This document shows positions 35,898 through 46,132 of a DNA stretch of 64,000 bases, one piece after another. A program made the position numbers and the translations under genes. The notes beneath the pieces were generated by a model, which was not told the DNA's origin, did not search any database, and saw nothing but the letters and a program-made list of their open reading frames with translations. This DNA is from Spirosoma sp. (lineage in GTDB: Bacteria > Bacteroidota > Bacteroidia > Cytophagales > Spirosomataceae): positions 405,720 through 469,719 of the forward strand of contig NZ_JAPLET010000017.1 in NCBI RefSeq assembly GCF_026391055.1. The letters are read 5' to 3'. Position 1 is the first letter of the stretch, and each line of letters opens with the position of its first letter.

Positions 35898-36407
35898 ATG
35901 ATTAATTTTTTGCTTCGGTCAGGCTTTTTACTTGTACTCGTTGGGCTATTGTCGGGCAGCACGTCTGTTCACGAATTTCATGCCAGCGTTACGCAAATGC
36001 AGTACAATGCCAAAGAACACGCGTTTGAAATCAGCGTTCGTGTATTTACCGATGATTTTGAGAAAGCGCTGGCGGAAGCAACCAAGACAAAAGTTAACCT
36101 GAATGGAGTCTCAAAATATGACTTGATCATTGAAAAATACATCGAATCTCACTTTGTGTATACAACTGCTCAGAGGCAGATTAAGCCAATAAAGTACGTG
36201 GGTTACGAAGTTGAGGCCGATGCTCACTGGGTTTATCTGGAGATGCCTCATGCGGAGCCTTTTCGGGGTGGCACACTGAAACAGAACGCATTGATGGAAG
36301 TGTTTGACGACCAAGTTAATATGGTTAATGTCCAGTATCAGGGCCAGAAAAAAACATTTGTTTTTCGCAAAAGTCAACCCACCCAGGACATTTCGCTCGA
36401 TAGATAA
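35898..36407 (+). CDS. DUF6702 family protein, secreted
   Basis: From the ATG at 35898 the product has 169 residues with a Sec signal peptide (about residues 1-24, ending in a Ser/Thr/Gly-rich segment) and a beta-rich mature part with HEFHASVTQMQYNAKEHAFEISVRVFTDDFEKAL. That pattern is shared by Bacteroidota proteins of the DUF6702 type, whose function is unknown. An earlier frame start at 35826 would include the rseP terminator and is rejected. The gene has no evident partner. Confidence 0.72.
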   Translation: MINFLLRSGFLLVLVGLLSGSTSVHEFHASVTQMQYNAKEHAFEISVRVFTDDFEKALAEATKTKVNLNGVSKYDLIIEKYIESHFVYTTAQRQIKPIKYVGYEVEADAHWVYLEMPHAEPFRGGTLKQNALMEVFDDQVNMVNVQYQGQKKTFVFRKSQPTQDISLDR

Positions 36408-36436
36408 ATTTTTCAGTTACTAGCGTCCTATTTAGT

Positions 36437-36444
36437 TAATTTTG
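36437..36444 (+). promoter_or_regulatory. Possible -7 promoter box of lon
   Basis: TAATTTTG matches TANNTTTG exactly, giving a leader of about 130 bases before the lon ATG. No convincing -33 element was seen. Confidence 0.4.
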
Positions 36445-36578
36445 CAGTTGTTACAATTAGTCCGTCACTTCGTCATATATTGGTAGTTGGCACGGGCCTT
36501 GCAACTACTATTTTTCTTTTGCCTTTCCTATAGTATTAGGCACCATATATTCATTGCTGCCAGCTTGGCAGTATACTT

Positions 36579-39068
36579 ATGCATTTAGACCAAGATTTAG
36601 CTACCCGTTTGTTAATGACCGATTTCGATTCGGACAATTTGGAAATTGTGCCGCTTGGGTCGCCGGAAGGGTTAGATGATGATTACGAACTACCGGCAAA
36701 TCTTCCGATTTTGCCGGTTCGCAATACCGTTTTGTTTCCAGGAATGGTTATCCCCGTTACGGTTGGACGGTCGAAGTCAATCCGATTAGTAAAAAAAGCG
36801 TATAAGGGGAACAGAATTATAGGTGTCGTTGCCCAGTTGAATCAACAGAAAGACGAACCTACGGTCGATGATCTTTATCGATTCGGGACAGTTGCCTATA
36901 TTATTAAGATGATTACGTTGCCCGATGGCAACATAACCATAATCATTCAAGGTAAGAAGCGTTTTGAAGTCCAGCAAATCACGCAGGAGGAGCCGTTTAT
37001 GACGGCCCAGGTCCGGCAAATTGACGACTCATTCCCTAATGTAACCAAGAAGGAAGGAAAAGCCCTTTTGCAATCGCTGAAAGACGCTGCGTATAAGATG
37101 TTGCGTCTGAATCCGGAAATTCCGCAGGAAGCCCGCATTGCGCTCGATAACATCGAAAGCCCAAACTTCCTGCTGCACTTCCTTTCTTCGAATGTTAATG
37201 CCGATGTAGCAGATAAACAGCGGCTTCTGGAAACCCTTGAGGGTAACCAGCAGGCCAATTTACTGCTTGAGTTTATGCTTCGCGAAGTGCAGTTGCTCGA
37301 ACTCAAGCGCGAAATTCAGTCGAAAGCATCATCCGATCTCGATCAGCAGCAGCGCGACTACTACCTCCGTCAGCAGATGAAGGTTCTCCAGGATGAACTG
37401 GGGATGGAAAACCCGGATCGGGACATTGACGAACTGCGTATTAAAGCTGATCGCAAGAAATGGTCGAGTGAGGTACGGGCTCATTTCGATAAGGAACTGA
37501 CCAAGTTACAGCGTATAAACCCCATGGCACCCGAGTATCCGGTTACCATGAACTACGTTGAGCTGATGGTTGATCTACCCTGGAACGAATACACCAAGGA
37601 TAACTTCGACCTGAAGCGTGCTCAGAAAATTCTGGATACAGACCATTTCGGGTTGGAAAAAGTGAAAGAACGGATCATTGAATACCTCGCTGTTCTGAAG
37701 CTTAAGAACGACATGAAAGCGCCAATCCTTTGCCTATACGGCCCTCCGGGTGTGGGTAAAACCTCGCTGGGGAAATCGGTAGCAAAGGCCCTGGGCCGGA
37801 AATATAGCCGGATGGCCTTAGGTGGCGTACACGATGAAGCCGAAATTCGTGGTCACCGCAAAACGTACATCGGTGCCATGCCGGGTAAAGTCATTCAGAA
37901 TATCCGCAAATGCGGTACGGCCAACCCCGTGTTTATTCTGGACGAAATAGACAAAGTTAGTTCCGATTTCCGGGGCGACCCATCGTCGGCCTTGCTCGAA
38001 GTACTGGACCCTGAACAGAACTCGACGTTCATGGACAACTACCTTGAAACCGAGTTCGACCTCTCGCGGGTGTTGTTCATTGCCACGGCTAACTCGCTCG
38101 ACACCATCCACCCCGCCCTGCGCGACCGGATGGAGATCATCGATATTGCGGGGTATACCGTTGAGGAGAAGGTACAGATTGCCAAGAAATACCTCATTCC
38201 TAAACAACGCCGGGATCACGGCCTTAAGCCAAAGGATCTGGCCTTTGAGGACAAAGCCATTTTACGCATCATTGAAGGATATACCCGTGAATCGGGCGTT
38301 CGGAATCTGGAGCAGAAAATTGGTGCGTTGATTCGGAAAGTGGCCAAGTCCATTGCTATGGAGGAGGAATACAACCACACGATTAAAGTCAATGACATCC
38401 CCAAAATGCTCGGCGTCGAAATTTTCGATAAAGAACTCTACGCCGATGATGACATTGCCGGTATCGTAACGGGTCTGGCCTGGACGCAGGTTGGGGGCGA
38501 AATTCTATTGATTGAATCCAGTCTGAGCCGGGGCAAGGGAGTGCTTACGTTATCGGGGCAACTTGGTGATGTAATGAAGGAATCGGCTATTACGGCCCTC
38601 TCCTACCTGAAAGCCCATGCCGACGATCTGGGCATTGATTACCGCATTTTCAGCCACTACGACCTGCACATCCATATTCCTGCCGGTGCCGTTCCTAAAG
38701 ACGGACCTTCGGCCGGGATTACCATGCTCACGTCGATGACCTCCATCTACACCCAGCGCAAAGTGAAGCCCTATCTGGCTATGACCGGCGAGGTGACCCT
38801 GCGGGGTAAAGTGTTGCCCGTGGGTGGCATCAAGGAAAAAATTCTGGCAGCTAATCGGGCGGGTATCAAAGAGCTTATCCTTTGCTCGAAAAACCGAAAA
38901 GACATTGAGGAGATCAACCAGTCATATATCAAAGATCTGGTGTTTCACTATGCCGATACGGTCGATCAGGTGCTTGAAATCGCTTTACTTCCCGGTAAGG
39001 TTGGTAAACCGATGAAGTTTATCCTTCCTGAAGAAAAAGAGCCGCGAGAAGTAGAAAAAGTATATTGA
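36579..39068 (+). CDS. lon: ATP-dependent protease La (Lon)
   Basis: The 829-residue protein has the N-terminal LON substrate domain (about 40-240, [19 protein letters not shown]), a coiled-coil linker, the AAA+ domain with Walker [10 protein letters not shown] (about residues 389-397) and Walker B FILDEIDK, and the C-terminal serine protease domain with Ser at about 711 in KDGPSAG and Lys at about 752 in GGIKEK, the catalytic dyad. Lon degrades misfolded and short-lived regulatory proteins in the cytoplasm. It is transcribed alone and ends at a long hairpin. Confidence 0.97.
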   Translation: MHLDQDLATRLLMTDFDSDNLEIVPLGSPEGLDDDYELPANLPILPVRNTVLFPGMVIPVTVGRSKSIRLVKKAYKGNRIIGVVAQLNQQKDEPTVDDLYRFGTVAYIIKMITLPDGNITIIIQGKKRFEVQQITQEEPFMTAQVRQIDDSFPNVTKKEGKALLQSLKDAAYKMLRLNPEIPQEARIALDNIESPNFLLHFLSSNVNADVADKQRLLETLEGNQQANLLLEFMLREVQLLELKREIQSKASSDLDQQQRDYYLRQQMKVLQDELGMENPDRDIDELRIKADRKKWSSEVRAHFDKELTKLQRINPMAPEYPVTMNYVELMVDLPWNEYTKDNFDLKRAQKILDTDHFGLEKVKERIIEYLAVLKLKNDMKAPILCLYGPPGVGKTSLGKSVAKALGRKYSRMALGGVHDEAEIRGHRKTYIGAMPGKVIQNIRKCGTANPVFILDEIDKVSSDFRGDPSSALLEVLDPEQNSTFMDNYLETEFDLSRVLFIATANSLDTIHPALRDRMEIIDIAGYTVEEKVQIAKKYLIPKQRRDHGLKPKDLAFEDKAILRIIEGYTRESGVRNLEQKIGALIRKVAKSIAMEEEYNHTIKVNDIPKMLGVEIFDKELYADDDIAGIVTGLAWTQVGGEILLIESSLSRGKGVLTLSGQLGDVMKESAITALSYLKAHADDLGIDYRIFSHYDLHIHIPAGAVPKDGPSAGITMLTSMTSIYTQRKVKPYLAMTGEVTLRGKVLPVGGIKEKILAANRAGIKELILCSKNRKDIEEINQSYIKDLVFHYADTVDQVLEIALLPGKVGKPMKFILPEEKEPREVEKVY

Positions 39069-39080
39069 TTATAACCTGAC

Positions 39081-39154
39081 AGGAACGCGGATTGAGCGGA
39101 TTTATACGGATACTAGTTAAAAAATCCGTTTTGATCCGTTTAATCCGCGTTCCT
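39081..39154. terminator. Word-built hairpin after lon
   Basis: The 31-base arms at 39081-39111 and 39124-39154 match at about 26 positions, with a perfect 13-base outer part (AGGAACGCGGATT). The arms repeat the word CGGATT/ACGGAT. It lies between lon and the AGE-family gene and probably terminates lon transcription. The right arm ends at the -7 box of the next gene. Confidence 0.75.
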
Positions 39155-39161
39155 ATCTTTA
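39154..39161 (+). promoter_or_regulatory. -7-like box of the AGE-family gene, leaderless spacing
   Basis: TATCTTTA (7 of 8 bases of TANNTTTG) ends 4 bases before the GTG at 39166, the same spacing seen at mscS, murQ and ilvA. Confidence 0.4.
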
Positions 39162-39165
39162 TACC

Positions 39166-40413
39166 GTGCTCGATTTCCCGAAACTTTCCGCTATCTATCA
39201 GCAGGCCTTGTTAAGGCAGGTTGTTCCCTTCTGGCTCAAAAATAGCCGGGATGAACTGTGTGGCGGTTATTTCGATCTGTTATCGACGTCGGGAGAGGTA
39301 ATTGAGGGGGATAAGTTCGTGTCGCTGCAAGCCCAACAGGTGTGGGCTTTTTCCTGGCTATATACTAACCTCGACGGGCAAACTGCCTGGCTCGAACATG
39401 CACGACATGGTGCCGCTTTCCTGAGCCAGTTTGCGCATCAGGATACGCTGAACTGCTATGCCCGGCTCGACCGGCGAGGCCGACCGGTTCGTCAACCAGC
39501 CGATTTAATTCCGGATTGTTTCGCAACAATGGCTTACGCGCAACTCCATCGCGCTACCGGAGAAGACGAGTGGGCAATGCTGGCAAAGCAAACGCTTGCC
39601 AACCTGCTCGAACGCCGGGCCGACACTCGGGCTGAACAGGCGCAAACTATCGACAACTTGCAGCAACTACAACAGTTGAGCGAAACGGCTGTCCTGCTCA
39701 AATTGGTACTGATCATCCAGCCCCTGCTGGATGAAGAAAGAGGAAAAGAAGCTATCGATCTGATCATGCACGAGATTCAGCACGAGTTTTTGGATCGACG
39801 TTCCGAAACACTCCTTGATAACGTGTTGCCGGAAGGTGCATTCGTTAACACGCCCGAAGGCCGACGCTTAAATGTGGGGCTAACATTCCAAACGGCTGGC
39901 TATCTCCTAGACTTCTACGCAGAGAGTGCTTCGGTCAGGAATACACCGGGTGTCAATGCAAACCGTAAGCTGGCCATGCAGGTGACGGGCTGGTGTCTGC
40001 GTCTGTGTGAACAAGCCTGGGACGAGACCAATGCGGGCCTGAATCAGTACATCGATTTCAAGCAGCAGACATCAGTTTTCCCGGACTGGCAGCAAAAATG
40101 GGCCTGGGTACAGCTGGAAGCCCTGACGGCCTTGTTGAAAAGTTATATACACACCCGTCAGCCCGACTGCCTGAAATGGTTCAAACGCATTCATGATTAC
40201 ACCTTTCAGCACTTCCCCGATCCCAAACAGACGGGCTGGCACCTGGTGCTGGATACATATGCACACCCCCTGCTTGCAGCCAAAGCAATTCCATCGGTCG
40301 GTTGCTTTTCGCTAATTCGCTGCCTCGCCGAAACAAGTCAGTTGCTGACCAAATGTGAGCCTGCCCAGCAAAAGGAACGGAGTAACAGAATAGGGCTTTC
40401 GCTTAATTCCTGA
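39166..40413 (+). CDS. AGE family epimerase/isomerase (N-acylglucosamine 2-epimerase-like)
   Basis: The 415-residue protein is an alpha-helical (alpha/alpha)6-barrel type with repeated helices and the family-type segments FWLKNSRDELCGGYFDLLSTSG and GDKFVSLQAQQVWAFSWLY. Such enzymes interconvert sugars at C2, for example N-acylglucosamine and N-acylmannosamine, or act on cellobiose or mannose; the substrate here is not known. Translation begins at a GTG. Its stop is one base away from the stop of the convergent gene on the other strand, with no terminator hairpin between them. Confidence 0.85.
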   Translation: MLDFPKLSAIYQQALLRQVVPFWLKNSRDELCGGYFDLLSTSGEVIEGDKFVSLQAQQVWAFSWLYTNLDGQTAWLEHARHGAAFLSQFAHQDTLNCYARLDRRGRPVRQPADLIPDCFATMAYAQLHRATGEDEWAMLAKQTLANLLERRADTRAEQAQTIDNLQQLQQLSETAVLLKLVLIIQPLLDEERGKEAIDLIMHEIQHEFLDRRSETLLDNVLPEGAFVNTPEGRRLNVGLTFQTAGYLLDFYAESASVRNTPGVNANRKLAMQVTGWCLRLCEQAWDETNAGLNQYIDFKQQTSVFPDWQQKWAWVQLEALTALLKSYIHTRQPDCLKWFKRIHDYTFQHFPDPKQTGWHLVLDTYAHPLLAAKAIPSVGCFSLIRCLAETSQLLTKCEPAQQKERSNRIGLSLNS

Positions 40414-40414
40414 C

Positions 40415-40999
40415 TCATGTCGGGTTAATGGTTCGTAGCGGCAACACCAGCAATTCGGCTTTATCGGCGCTAGCAGCCAAAAAATTGATAGTCGAATTAC
40501 TATCGGCCTTTTCATTGAGCCGGAATGTATGATTGCCAGCCATGACAAACGAAGAGACAAGCGTTTGTTGATGGGTAGTATGCACAGCATCGAGCCGATA
40601 CAGATCAATTGTCAACTGACAGGCTGCAGTTACCGTAACCTGTACGACTAACTGTTCTGTTTGCTGGCAGGTAAACTTGATAAGTTTTTTGGCTGAAGTC
40701 TGATTACTCACCAGTGCCTGTTTGATCTGTTTAACCAGCAATGGAACAACGGGTGCCAGTCCGTCAACAAATACTACGTCCGGATTTTGCGCAGAGAAAT
40801 TAGCTTTTAGGCTGGCATTGGTTGCTTCGTCAACGCCACGCCCAAAGGCAATCAGATCAAAATCAACTGCATTGAATTGATCACTCGCCTGCTCGACCTG
40901 GTCTGTTGTTTGTACCAGAAAATCCTCAGCGGTAAGAGCAGAAGCCAAATTGGCCAGTACCATAGGGTTCCGGCCAATTAGTAAAATCGATTTAGCCAT
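40415..40999 (-). CDS. Receiver-like protein lacking a clear phosphoacceptor
   Basis: From the ATG at 40999 the product has 194 residues. The N-terminal half (AKSILLIGRNPMVLANLASALTAEDFLVQTT ... FDLIAFGRG ... PDVVFVDG) has the alternating strand-helix pattern of a response-regulator receiver. However, the position where the phosphoacceptor Asp normally stands, after the third strand, is a glycine-rich FGRG. The C-terminal half is beta-rich and not recognised. It is probably a non-phosphorylated pseudo-receiver or an unrelated Rossmann-like protein. It follows murQ on the same strand, 65 bases apart. Confidence 0.55.
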   Translation of the reverse strand: MAKSILLIGRNPMVLANLASALTAEDFLVQTTDQVEQASDQFNAVDFDLIAFGRGVDEATNASLKANFSAQNPDVVFVDGLAPVVPLLVKQIKQALVSNQTSAKKLIKFTCQQTEQLVVQVTVTAACQLTIDLYRLDAVHTTHQQTLVSSFVMAGNHTFRLNEKADSNSTINFLAASADKAELLVLPLRTINPT

Positions 41000-41064
41000 C
41001 ATTTTTCCGATTATGTTGTCAGAAGGAAAGACGTTAAATACGAACAAAATACTTCGTCAATAAG

Positions 41065-41874
41065 CTACTTTTTCGTTTGTTCAAAACCTTCAATAGCGCC
41101 ACGGACATTACCAAACTGAGCCAACAGCGCTTCTGCCTGCTCACGATCCACACCAATTTCGCTCATCACCATTTTAGCGGCCCGATCCTGCAACTTTATG
41201 TTCGTCAGTTGCATATCAACCATCTTATTGCCCTTCACCCGCCCCAACTGAATCATAACGGCCGTCGAGATCATATTCAGAACTAGTTTCTGAGCCGTTC
41301 CGGCTTTCATACGGGTGCTACCGGTAACAAACTCCGGCCCCGTAACCACTTCAACCGGAAATTCAGCTGCCTGAGCCACCGCTGACCCTGCATTACAGAC
41401 AACACACCCTGTCAGCAGTCCGGCTTTACGAGCCTCGTTCAACCCACCAATTACATAAGGTGTCCGGCCCGATGCCGCAATGCCAATTACAGTATCGAGC
41501 TCGTCGGGCTGATACGGCGCAATATCTTTCCAGGCCTGCTCGGCGTCGTCTTCAGCAAATTCAACTGCTTTCCGAATTGCCCCGTCGCCACCAGCCATCA
41601 GACCAATAACCAGATCGGGTGGTACGCCATAGGTTGGCGGGCATTCGGAGGCATCAACAACACCCAGCCGCCCGCTCGTCCCGGCTCCTATATAGATAAG
41701 CCGTCCGCCCTGCTTCATACGGATAACAATCTGCGAAACCAACGCATCAATTTGCGGAATGGCCTGTTCAACAGCCAGCGGTACAGTCTTGTCTTCTTTA
41801 TTAATGTTTGTCAGCAAGTCGTGGACCGACATTTGCTCCAAATGGTCGTAATGAGAAGTAGTTTCGGTTGTCAT
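41065..41874 (-). CDS. murQ: N-acetylmuramic acid 6-phosphate etherase
   Basis: The 269-residue protein is a SIS-domain sugar isomerase/lyase. It has GGRLIYIGAGTSGRLGVVDASECPPTYGV (about 56-84), the family signature with the catalytic Glu in DASECPPT, and AASGRTPYVIGGL (about 133-145). It splits the lactyl ether from MurNAc 6-phosphate to give GlcNAc 6-phosphate in peptidoglycan recycling. A full Bacteroidota promoter lies upstream, and its -7 box ends 4 bases before the ATG, so the mRNA is predicted to be leaderless. Confidence 0.95.
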   Translation of the reverse strand: MTTETTSHYDHLEQMSVHDLLTNINKEDKTVPLAVEQAIPQIDALVSQIVIRMKQGGRLIYIGAGTSGRLGVVDASECPPTYGVPPDLVIGLMAGGDGAIRKAVEFAEDDAEQAWKDIAPYQPDELDTVIGIAASGRTPYVIGGLNEARKAGLLTGCVVCNAGSAVAQAAEFPVEVVTGPEFVTGSTRMKAGTAQKLVLNMISTAVMIQLGRVKGNKMVDMQLTNIKLQDRAAKMVMSEIGVDREQAEALLAQFGNVRGAIEGFEQTKK

Positions 41875-41878
41875 ACCT

Positions 41879-41911
41879 CAAAAGTAATACAGGCAAATTC
41901 TACCGAACAAA
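41879..41911 (-). promoter_or_regulatory. Promoter of murQ with leaderless spacing
   Basis: On the minus strand TTTG (41911-41908), 21 bases, then TACTTTTG (41886-41879) match the -33/-7 consensus. The -7 box ends 4 bases before the ATG at 41874. Confidence 0.65.
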
Positions 41912-41925
41912 TAATCTATTTTTTC

Positions 41926-41957
41926 TTGCCTTTCCCAAAAACATCGGCGTAATTTAC
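41926..41957 (+). promoter_or_regulatory. Probable promoter of the ilv operon
   Basis: TTG (41926-41928), 21 bases, then TAATTTAC (41950-41957, partial match to TANNTTTG). The expected start lies around 41962-41964, about 12 bases before the palindrome at 41975. Confidence 0.5.
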
Positions 41958-41974
41958 GGCGTTATTACACTATC

Positions 41975-41988
41975 AGCGAAATTTCGCT
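41975..41988. promoter_or_regulatory. Palindromic element AGCGAAATTTCGCT before ilvD
   Basis: A perfect 14-base palindrome lies 17 bases after the ilvD -7-like box and 2 bases before the first ATG. The same element (13 of 14 bases) lies 18 bases after the leuA -7 box at 61898. In RNA it can form a 5-base-pair stem with an AAUU loop at the 5' end. It is a candidate shared operator or 5'-leader element of the branched-chain regulon. Confidence 0.6.
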
Positions 41989-41990
41989 AA

Positions 41991-43700
41991 ATGTTAATTA
42001 TGATTACCGATCAGTCAACTACCGAATTAAATCGCTTTAGTCGCACGCTCACACAGGAAGTATCGAATCCCGCAGCCAAAGCTATGCTGTATGGAGTTGG
42101 GTTAAGTGAGGACGATATGCAAAAGCCCCAGATTGGCATTGCCAGCACAGGCTACGAAGGCAATACTTGTAATATGCACTTGAACGGGCTATCTGTTTAT
42201 GTGAAGCAGGGCATTCAGGCAAGCGGATTGGTCGGATTGATCTTTAACACCATAGGCGTGTCAGATGGTATGACCAACGGTAACGATGGTATGCGTTACT
42301 CGCTTCCCAGCCGGGATTTAATTGCTGATTCTATCGAGTCAGTGGTTGCGGCTCAGTGGTACGATGGTGTGGTTACGGTAGTTGGTTGCGACAAAAATAT
42401 GCCAGGTGCCGTTATGGCCATGGCGCGTCTCGATCGGCCCGGCATTATGGTATATGGCGGCACCATCCGGTCGGGTCATTATAAAGGACAGAAATTAGAC
42501 ATCGTTTCGGCATTTGAAGCGCTGGGTAAAAAATACGCGGGCAACATTTCCGACGAAGATTATGAAGGCGTAATCAGGAACTCGATTCCAGGTGCCGGTG
42601 CCTGTGGCGGTATGTATACGGCCAATACTATGGCCAGCAGCATTGAAGCGATGGGATTGAGCTTGCCCTTCAGCAGCAGCTACCCCGCCACCCACGAAGG
42701 CAAACAGGAAGAGTGCAAAAAAATTGGTGCGGCCATGCGCGTGTTGCTCGAACGCAATATCACACCCGCCGACATCATCACCCGTAAGTCGCTCGAAAAC
42801 GCACTCACGATTGTTATGGCGCTGGGCGGCTCTACCAATGCTGTACTGCACTACCTGGCCATTGCCCGCGCAGCCGGTATTGAACTTACCCTCGATGAAA
42901 TCCAGGCGATCAGTGATCGGGTTCCGTTCCTGGCCGACCTGAAGCCAAGCGGCAAATACTATATGGAAGATATGCTCGCGATTGGGGGCGTACCTGCCGT
43001 AATGAAGTATCTCTACCAAAACGGTATGCTGCACGGCGATTGTATAACCGTAACGGGTAAAACCGTTGCCGAAAACCTCGCCGACGCTCCTGATCTGAAT
43101 TTTGAAACGCAGCAGATTGTCCGGCCGCTTAGCAACCCGATCAAACCAACCGGCCACATTCAAATCATGCGCGGCAACTTGTCGCCAACCGGCTCGGTTG
43201 CCAAGATCACGGGCAAAGAAGGTCTACGTTTCGACGGTATTGCAAAAGTGTGCGAGCACGAAGGCGAAGTAATCGACGCCCTACAGAAAGGTGAAATTTT
43301 ACCCGGTCAGGTTATCGTCATTCGGAACGCCGGGCCAAAAGGTGGTCCCGGCATGAGCGAGATGCTGAAACCAACCTCGGCCATCATGGGCGCGGGTCTT
43401 GGCGACAAAGTAGCCTTGATCACCGATGGACGCTTCTCGGGTGGTACCCACGGTTTTGTAGTGGGACACGTTACGCCCGAGGCTTTCGACGGTGGCCCAA
43501 TCGCTCTGGTACATGACGGCGACCGAATTACCATCGATGCCACCACCCGCCAACTGATCCTGCACATTTCGGACGAAGAGATGGCGCAGCGTAAAAGCGA
43601 ATGGAAACAACCGGCTCCCCCATTCACGAAAGGAGTTCTGGGTAAGTACATCCGCAATGTAAAATCGGCGAGCGAAGGCTGCGTAACGGACGAAGCCTAG
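41991..43700 (+). CDS. ilvD: Dihydroxy-acid dehydratase
   Basis: The 569-residue protein has the three iron-sulfur-cluster cysteine regions, at about 60 ([11 protein letters not shown]), about 133 (GCDKNMPG) and about 205 ([10 protein letters not shown]), and the C-terminal [19 protein letters not shown]. It dehydrates dihydroxy-acids to the 2-oxo acids of valine and isoleucine. The frame has two start choices, ATG at 41991 and at 42000; the second leaves 11 bases after the palindrome. It opens the ilvD-ilvB-ilvN-ilvC set. Confidence 0.96.
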   Translation: MLIMITDQSTTELNRFSRTLTQEVSNPAAKAMLYGVGLSEDDMQKPQIGIASTGYEGNTCNMHLNGLSVYVKQGIQASGLVGLIFNTIGVSDGMTNGNDGMRYSLPSRDLIADSIESVVAAQWYDGVVTVVGCDKNMPGAVMAMARLDRPGIMVYGGTIRSGHYKGQKLDIVSAFEALGKKYAGNISDEDYEGVIRNSIPGAGACGGMYTANTMASSIEAMGLSLPFSSSYPATHEGKQEECKKIGAAMRVLLERNITPADIITRKSLENALTIVMALGGSTNAVLHYLAIARAAGIELTLDEIQAISDRVPFLADLKPSGKYYMEDMLAIGGVPAVMKYLYQNGMLHGDCITVTGKTVAENLADAPDLNFETQQIVRPLSNPIKPTGHIQIMRGNLSPTGSVAKITGKEGLRFDGIAKVCEHEGEVIDALQKGEILPGQVIVIRNAGPKGGPGMSEMLKPTSAIMGAGLGDKVALITDGRFSGGTHGFVVGHVTPEAFDGGPIALVHDGDRITIDATTRQLILHISDEEMAQRKSEWKQPAPPFTKGVLGKYIRNVKSASEGCVTDEA

Positions 43701-43789
43701 CAACGGTCGTTCCGGCGGCTTCTAAAAGCAAACAAACACGTTGCAGTAAATCAACAAACTGAACACGACCTCAACATTGATCATACATC

Positions 43790-45556
43790 ATGGAAGCAAT
43801 CGCCAGTATTAAACCGGAAACCGCTCACGCAGTGGATGCAGCCCCAGCGGTTGGCCCGGACGCTACATACATCAACGGCTCGCACGCCCTGATGCGATGC
43901 CTGTTAGCCGAAGGCGTCGACACCATTTTTGGTTATCCGGGCGGTGCCATTATGCCCGTCTACGATGCCCTTTACGACTATCAGGATCAGATAAACCATA
44001 TTCTGGTACGTCACGAGCAGGGGGCCGGTCATGCCGCCCAGGGCTACGCCCGTGTATCGGGCCGGGCTGGCATCTGTCTTGTTACTTCGGGACCGGGAGC
44101 CACCAACCTGGTAACGGCCATTGCCGATGCCCTGATCGACTCTACTCCACTGGTTTGCATTGTTGGTCAGGTTGGCAGAAAATTATTAGGAACCGATGCG
44201 TTTCAGGAAGCGGATGTTATGGGTGTCACCATGCCCATTACCAAGTGGAATTACCAGATCACAGATCCGAACGAAGTACCTGAAATTTTATCGAAAGCCT
44301 TTTACATCGCGCAGTCGGGTCGGCCGGGGCCTGTTCTGATCGACATGACCAAAAGCTCGCAGCTGGAGTTAATGACGAAGCCTTTCGTGTACGAACGCTG
44401 CCAAAGTCTGGTAAGTTACCGGCCACGACGAATTCCGAAACAGGAGCAGGTAGAAGCAGCCGCCACGCTGATTAATTCGGCCAAGCGGCCTTATATTTTT
44501 GCCGGTCACGGCGTTCAGATCGCCAAAGCAGAAGCCGAATTAATTGAGTTCGCCGAGAAAACGGGCATCCCTGTGGCCACAACCCTGCTTGGGCAATCCA
44601 CGATTTCGACCAATCACCCCTTGTACGTGGGCTGGCTGGGTATGCATGGTAACTACGGCCCGAACGTGATGACGGATCAAGCCGATGTGATCATCGCCAT
44701 CGGTATGCGCTTTGACGACCGCGTAACGGGCGATGCCAGCAAGTACATCAAACAGGCGAAAGTCATTCACATCGAAATCGACCCCTCGGAGATTGACAAG
44801 ATCATCCGGGCCGATGCTCCCGTGGTGGGCGATGCCAAAGAAGTACTGAAAGCGTTGTTACCCCTCGTGAAACCGAATGACCATACGGTATGGCGCAACG
44901 AGTTCCGCAAATATGACGCCATCGAAAACGAGACCATTACGGTTCCTGAACTGACAAGCCTGGATGGCAAAATCAGAATGGCGGAAGTGATCGACATGCT
45001 GTCTAAGAAAACAAAAGGCGAAGCCGTTCTGGTGACAGACGTAGGCCAGCACCAGATGATGGCATCGCGCTATTACCAGTTTCGGCGGCCAAACAGCCTG
45101 GTCACGTCGGGGGGCATGGGCACTATGGGTTTTGCCTTACCGGCGGCCTTCGGTGCGCAGGTTGGCGCTCCCGATCGTCAGGTAGTAGCCATCATTGGCG
45201 ACGGTTGCTTCCAGATGACCTTGCAGGAACTGGGCACTATTGTGCAGAACAAGCAACCCGTTAAGGCCATCATCCTGAACAATAACTTTCTGGGTATGGT
45301 ACGCCAGTGGCAGCAGTTGTTCCACGAACGGCGCTATTCGTTCGTAGAACTGCAGAATCCGGACTTCATTACCATTGCCAGGGGCTTTGGTATGGACGGC
45401 CAAACCTGCGACCAGCGGGATAACCTCTCCGACGCACTCGACACGCTGCTGGCCCATGAAGGCCCATTCCTGCTCGAAGTGATCGTTGAAAAAGAGGAGA
45501 ACGTATTTCCGATGGTTCCCGCCGGAGCCAGCGTTTCGCAGATTAGACTTAAATAA
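43790..45556 (+). CDS. ilvB: Acetolactate synthase, large subunit
   Basis: The 588-residue ThDP enzyme has the cofactor-activating Glu in RHEQGAGHAAQGYAR (E76), the FAD region in the middle, and the ThDP motif GDGCFQMTLQELGTIVQNKQPVKAIILNN beginning at about residue 469. It condenses two pyruvates, or pyruvate with 2-oxobutyrate, at the first common step of valine, leucine and isoleucine synthesis. Its stop is 1 base before the ilvN ATG, so the two subunits are tightly coupled. Confidence 0.96.
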   Translation: MEAIASIKPETAHAVDAAPAVGPDATYINGSHALMRCLLAEGVDTIFGYPGGAIMPVYDALYDYQDQINHILVRHEQGAGHAAQGYARVSGRAGICLVTSGPGATNLVTAIADALIDSTPLVCIVGQVGRKLLGTDAFQEADVMGVTMPITKWNYQITDPNEVPEILSKAFYIAQSGRPGPVLIDMTKSSQLELMTKPFVYERCQSLVSYRPRRIPKQEQVEAAATLINSAKRPYIFAGHGVQIAKAEAELIEFAEKTGIPVATTLLGQSTISTNHPLYVGWLGMHGNYGPNVMTDQADVIIAIGMRFDDRVTGDASKYIKQAKVIHIEIDPSEIDKIIRADAPVVGDAKEVLKALLPLVKPNDHTVWRNEFRKYDAIENETITVPELTSLDGKIRMAEVIDMLSKKTKGEAVLVTDVGQHQMMASRYYQFRRPNSLVTSGGMGTMGFALPAAFGAQVGAPDRQVVAIIGDGCFQMTLQELGTIVQNKQPVKAIILNNNFLGMVRQWQQLFHERRYSFVELQNPDFITIARGFGMDGQTCDQRDNLSDALDTLLAHEGPFLLEVIVEKEENVFPMVPAGASVSQIRLK

Positions 45557-45557
45557 A

Positions 45558-46091
45558 ATGACAACCTACACGATCTGCATATTCACGGAAAATACCATCG
45601 GGCTGCTTAACCGCATCACGATCATTTTCACCCGTCGACGTATAAACATTGAGAGCCTAACCGTTTCGGAAACGGAACGAAAAGGGGTATCCCGGTTCAC
45701 GATCGTGATCAAACACGAATCGCGGGAGGAAGTCGAAAAACTCGTTCGCCAGATCCGCAAAATTGTGGAAGTAATGGCGGTTTTCGGCTATCTCAACGAC
45801 GAGATTGTCTATAACGAAATTGCGCTTTTCAAGATTTCGACCCCGCTGGGCAGTAAATCGCTGGACGTTGAGACGATCAATAAAAAATACAAAGCCTGGG
45901 TTGTTTACTGGGGTCTGGATTATGTCGTTATCGAGAAAACCGGTAATGATACCGATATCTTCGAATTTTTCGGATACCTCAAGCAGTACGAGATTCTGGA
46001 GTTCGTTCGTTCCGGGCGCGTGGCGGTCGGCAAGACCGAAAAGGGCCTGGTCGAGTACCTGCCCGAGGCCGAATGGGCTTATTATTTATAA
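45558..46091 (+). CDS. ilvN: Acetolactate synthase, small (regulatory) subunit
   Basis: From the ATG at 45558 the product has 177 residues with an N-terminal ACT domain (FTENTIGLLNRITIIFTRRRINIESL), which binds valine for feedback control, and a second domain of the ilvH/ilvN type. It regulates the large subunit encoded directly upstream. Frames reading from further upstream overlap ilvB and are rejected. Confidence 0.93.
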   Translation: MTTYTICIFTENTIGLLNRITIIFTRRRINIESLTVSETERKGVSRFTIVIKHESREEVEKLVRQIRKIVEVMAVFGYLNDEIVYNEIALFKISTPLGSKSLDVETINKKYKAWVVYWGLDYVVIEKTGNDTDIFEFFGYLKQYEILEFVRSGRVAVGKTEKGLVEYLPEAEWAYYL

Positions 46092-46132
46092 CCAATCACA
46101 ATCCTACAATACGAGTACAAAACCAATTAAAC

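Noticed and set aside
42495..43163. Long antisense open frame (222 codons) within ilvD
   Set aside because: It lies wholly inside ilvD on the other strand and has no domain signature; high-GC coding genes produce such frames.
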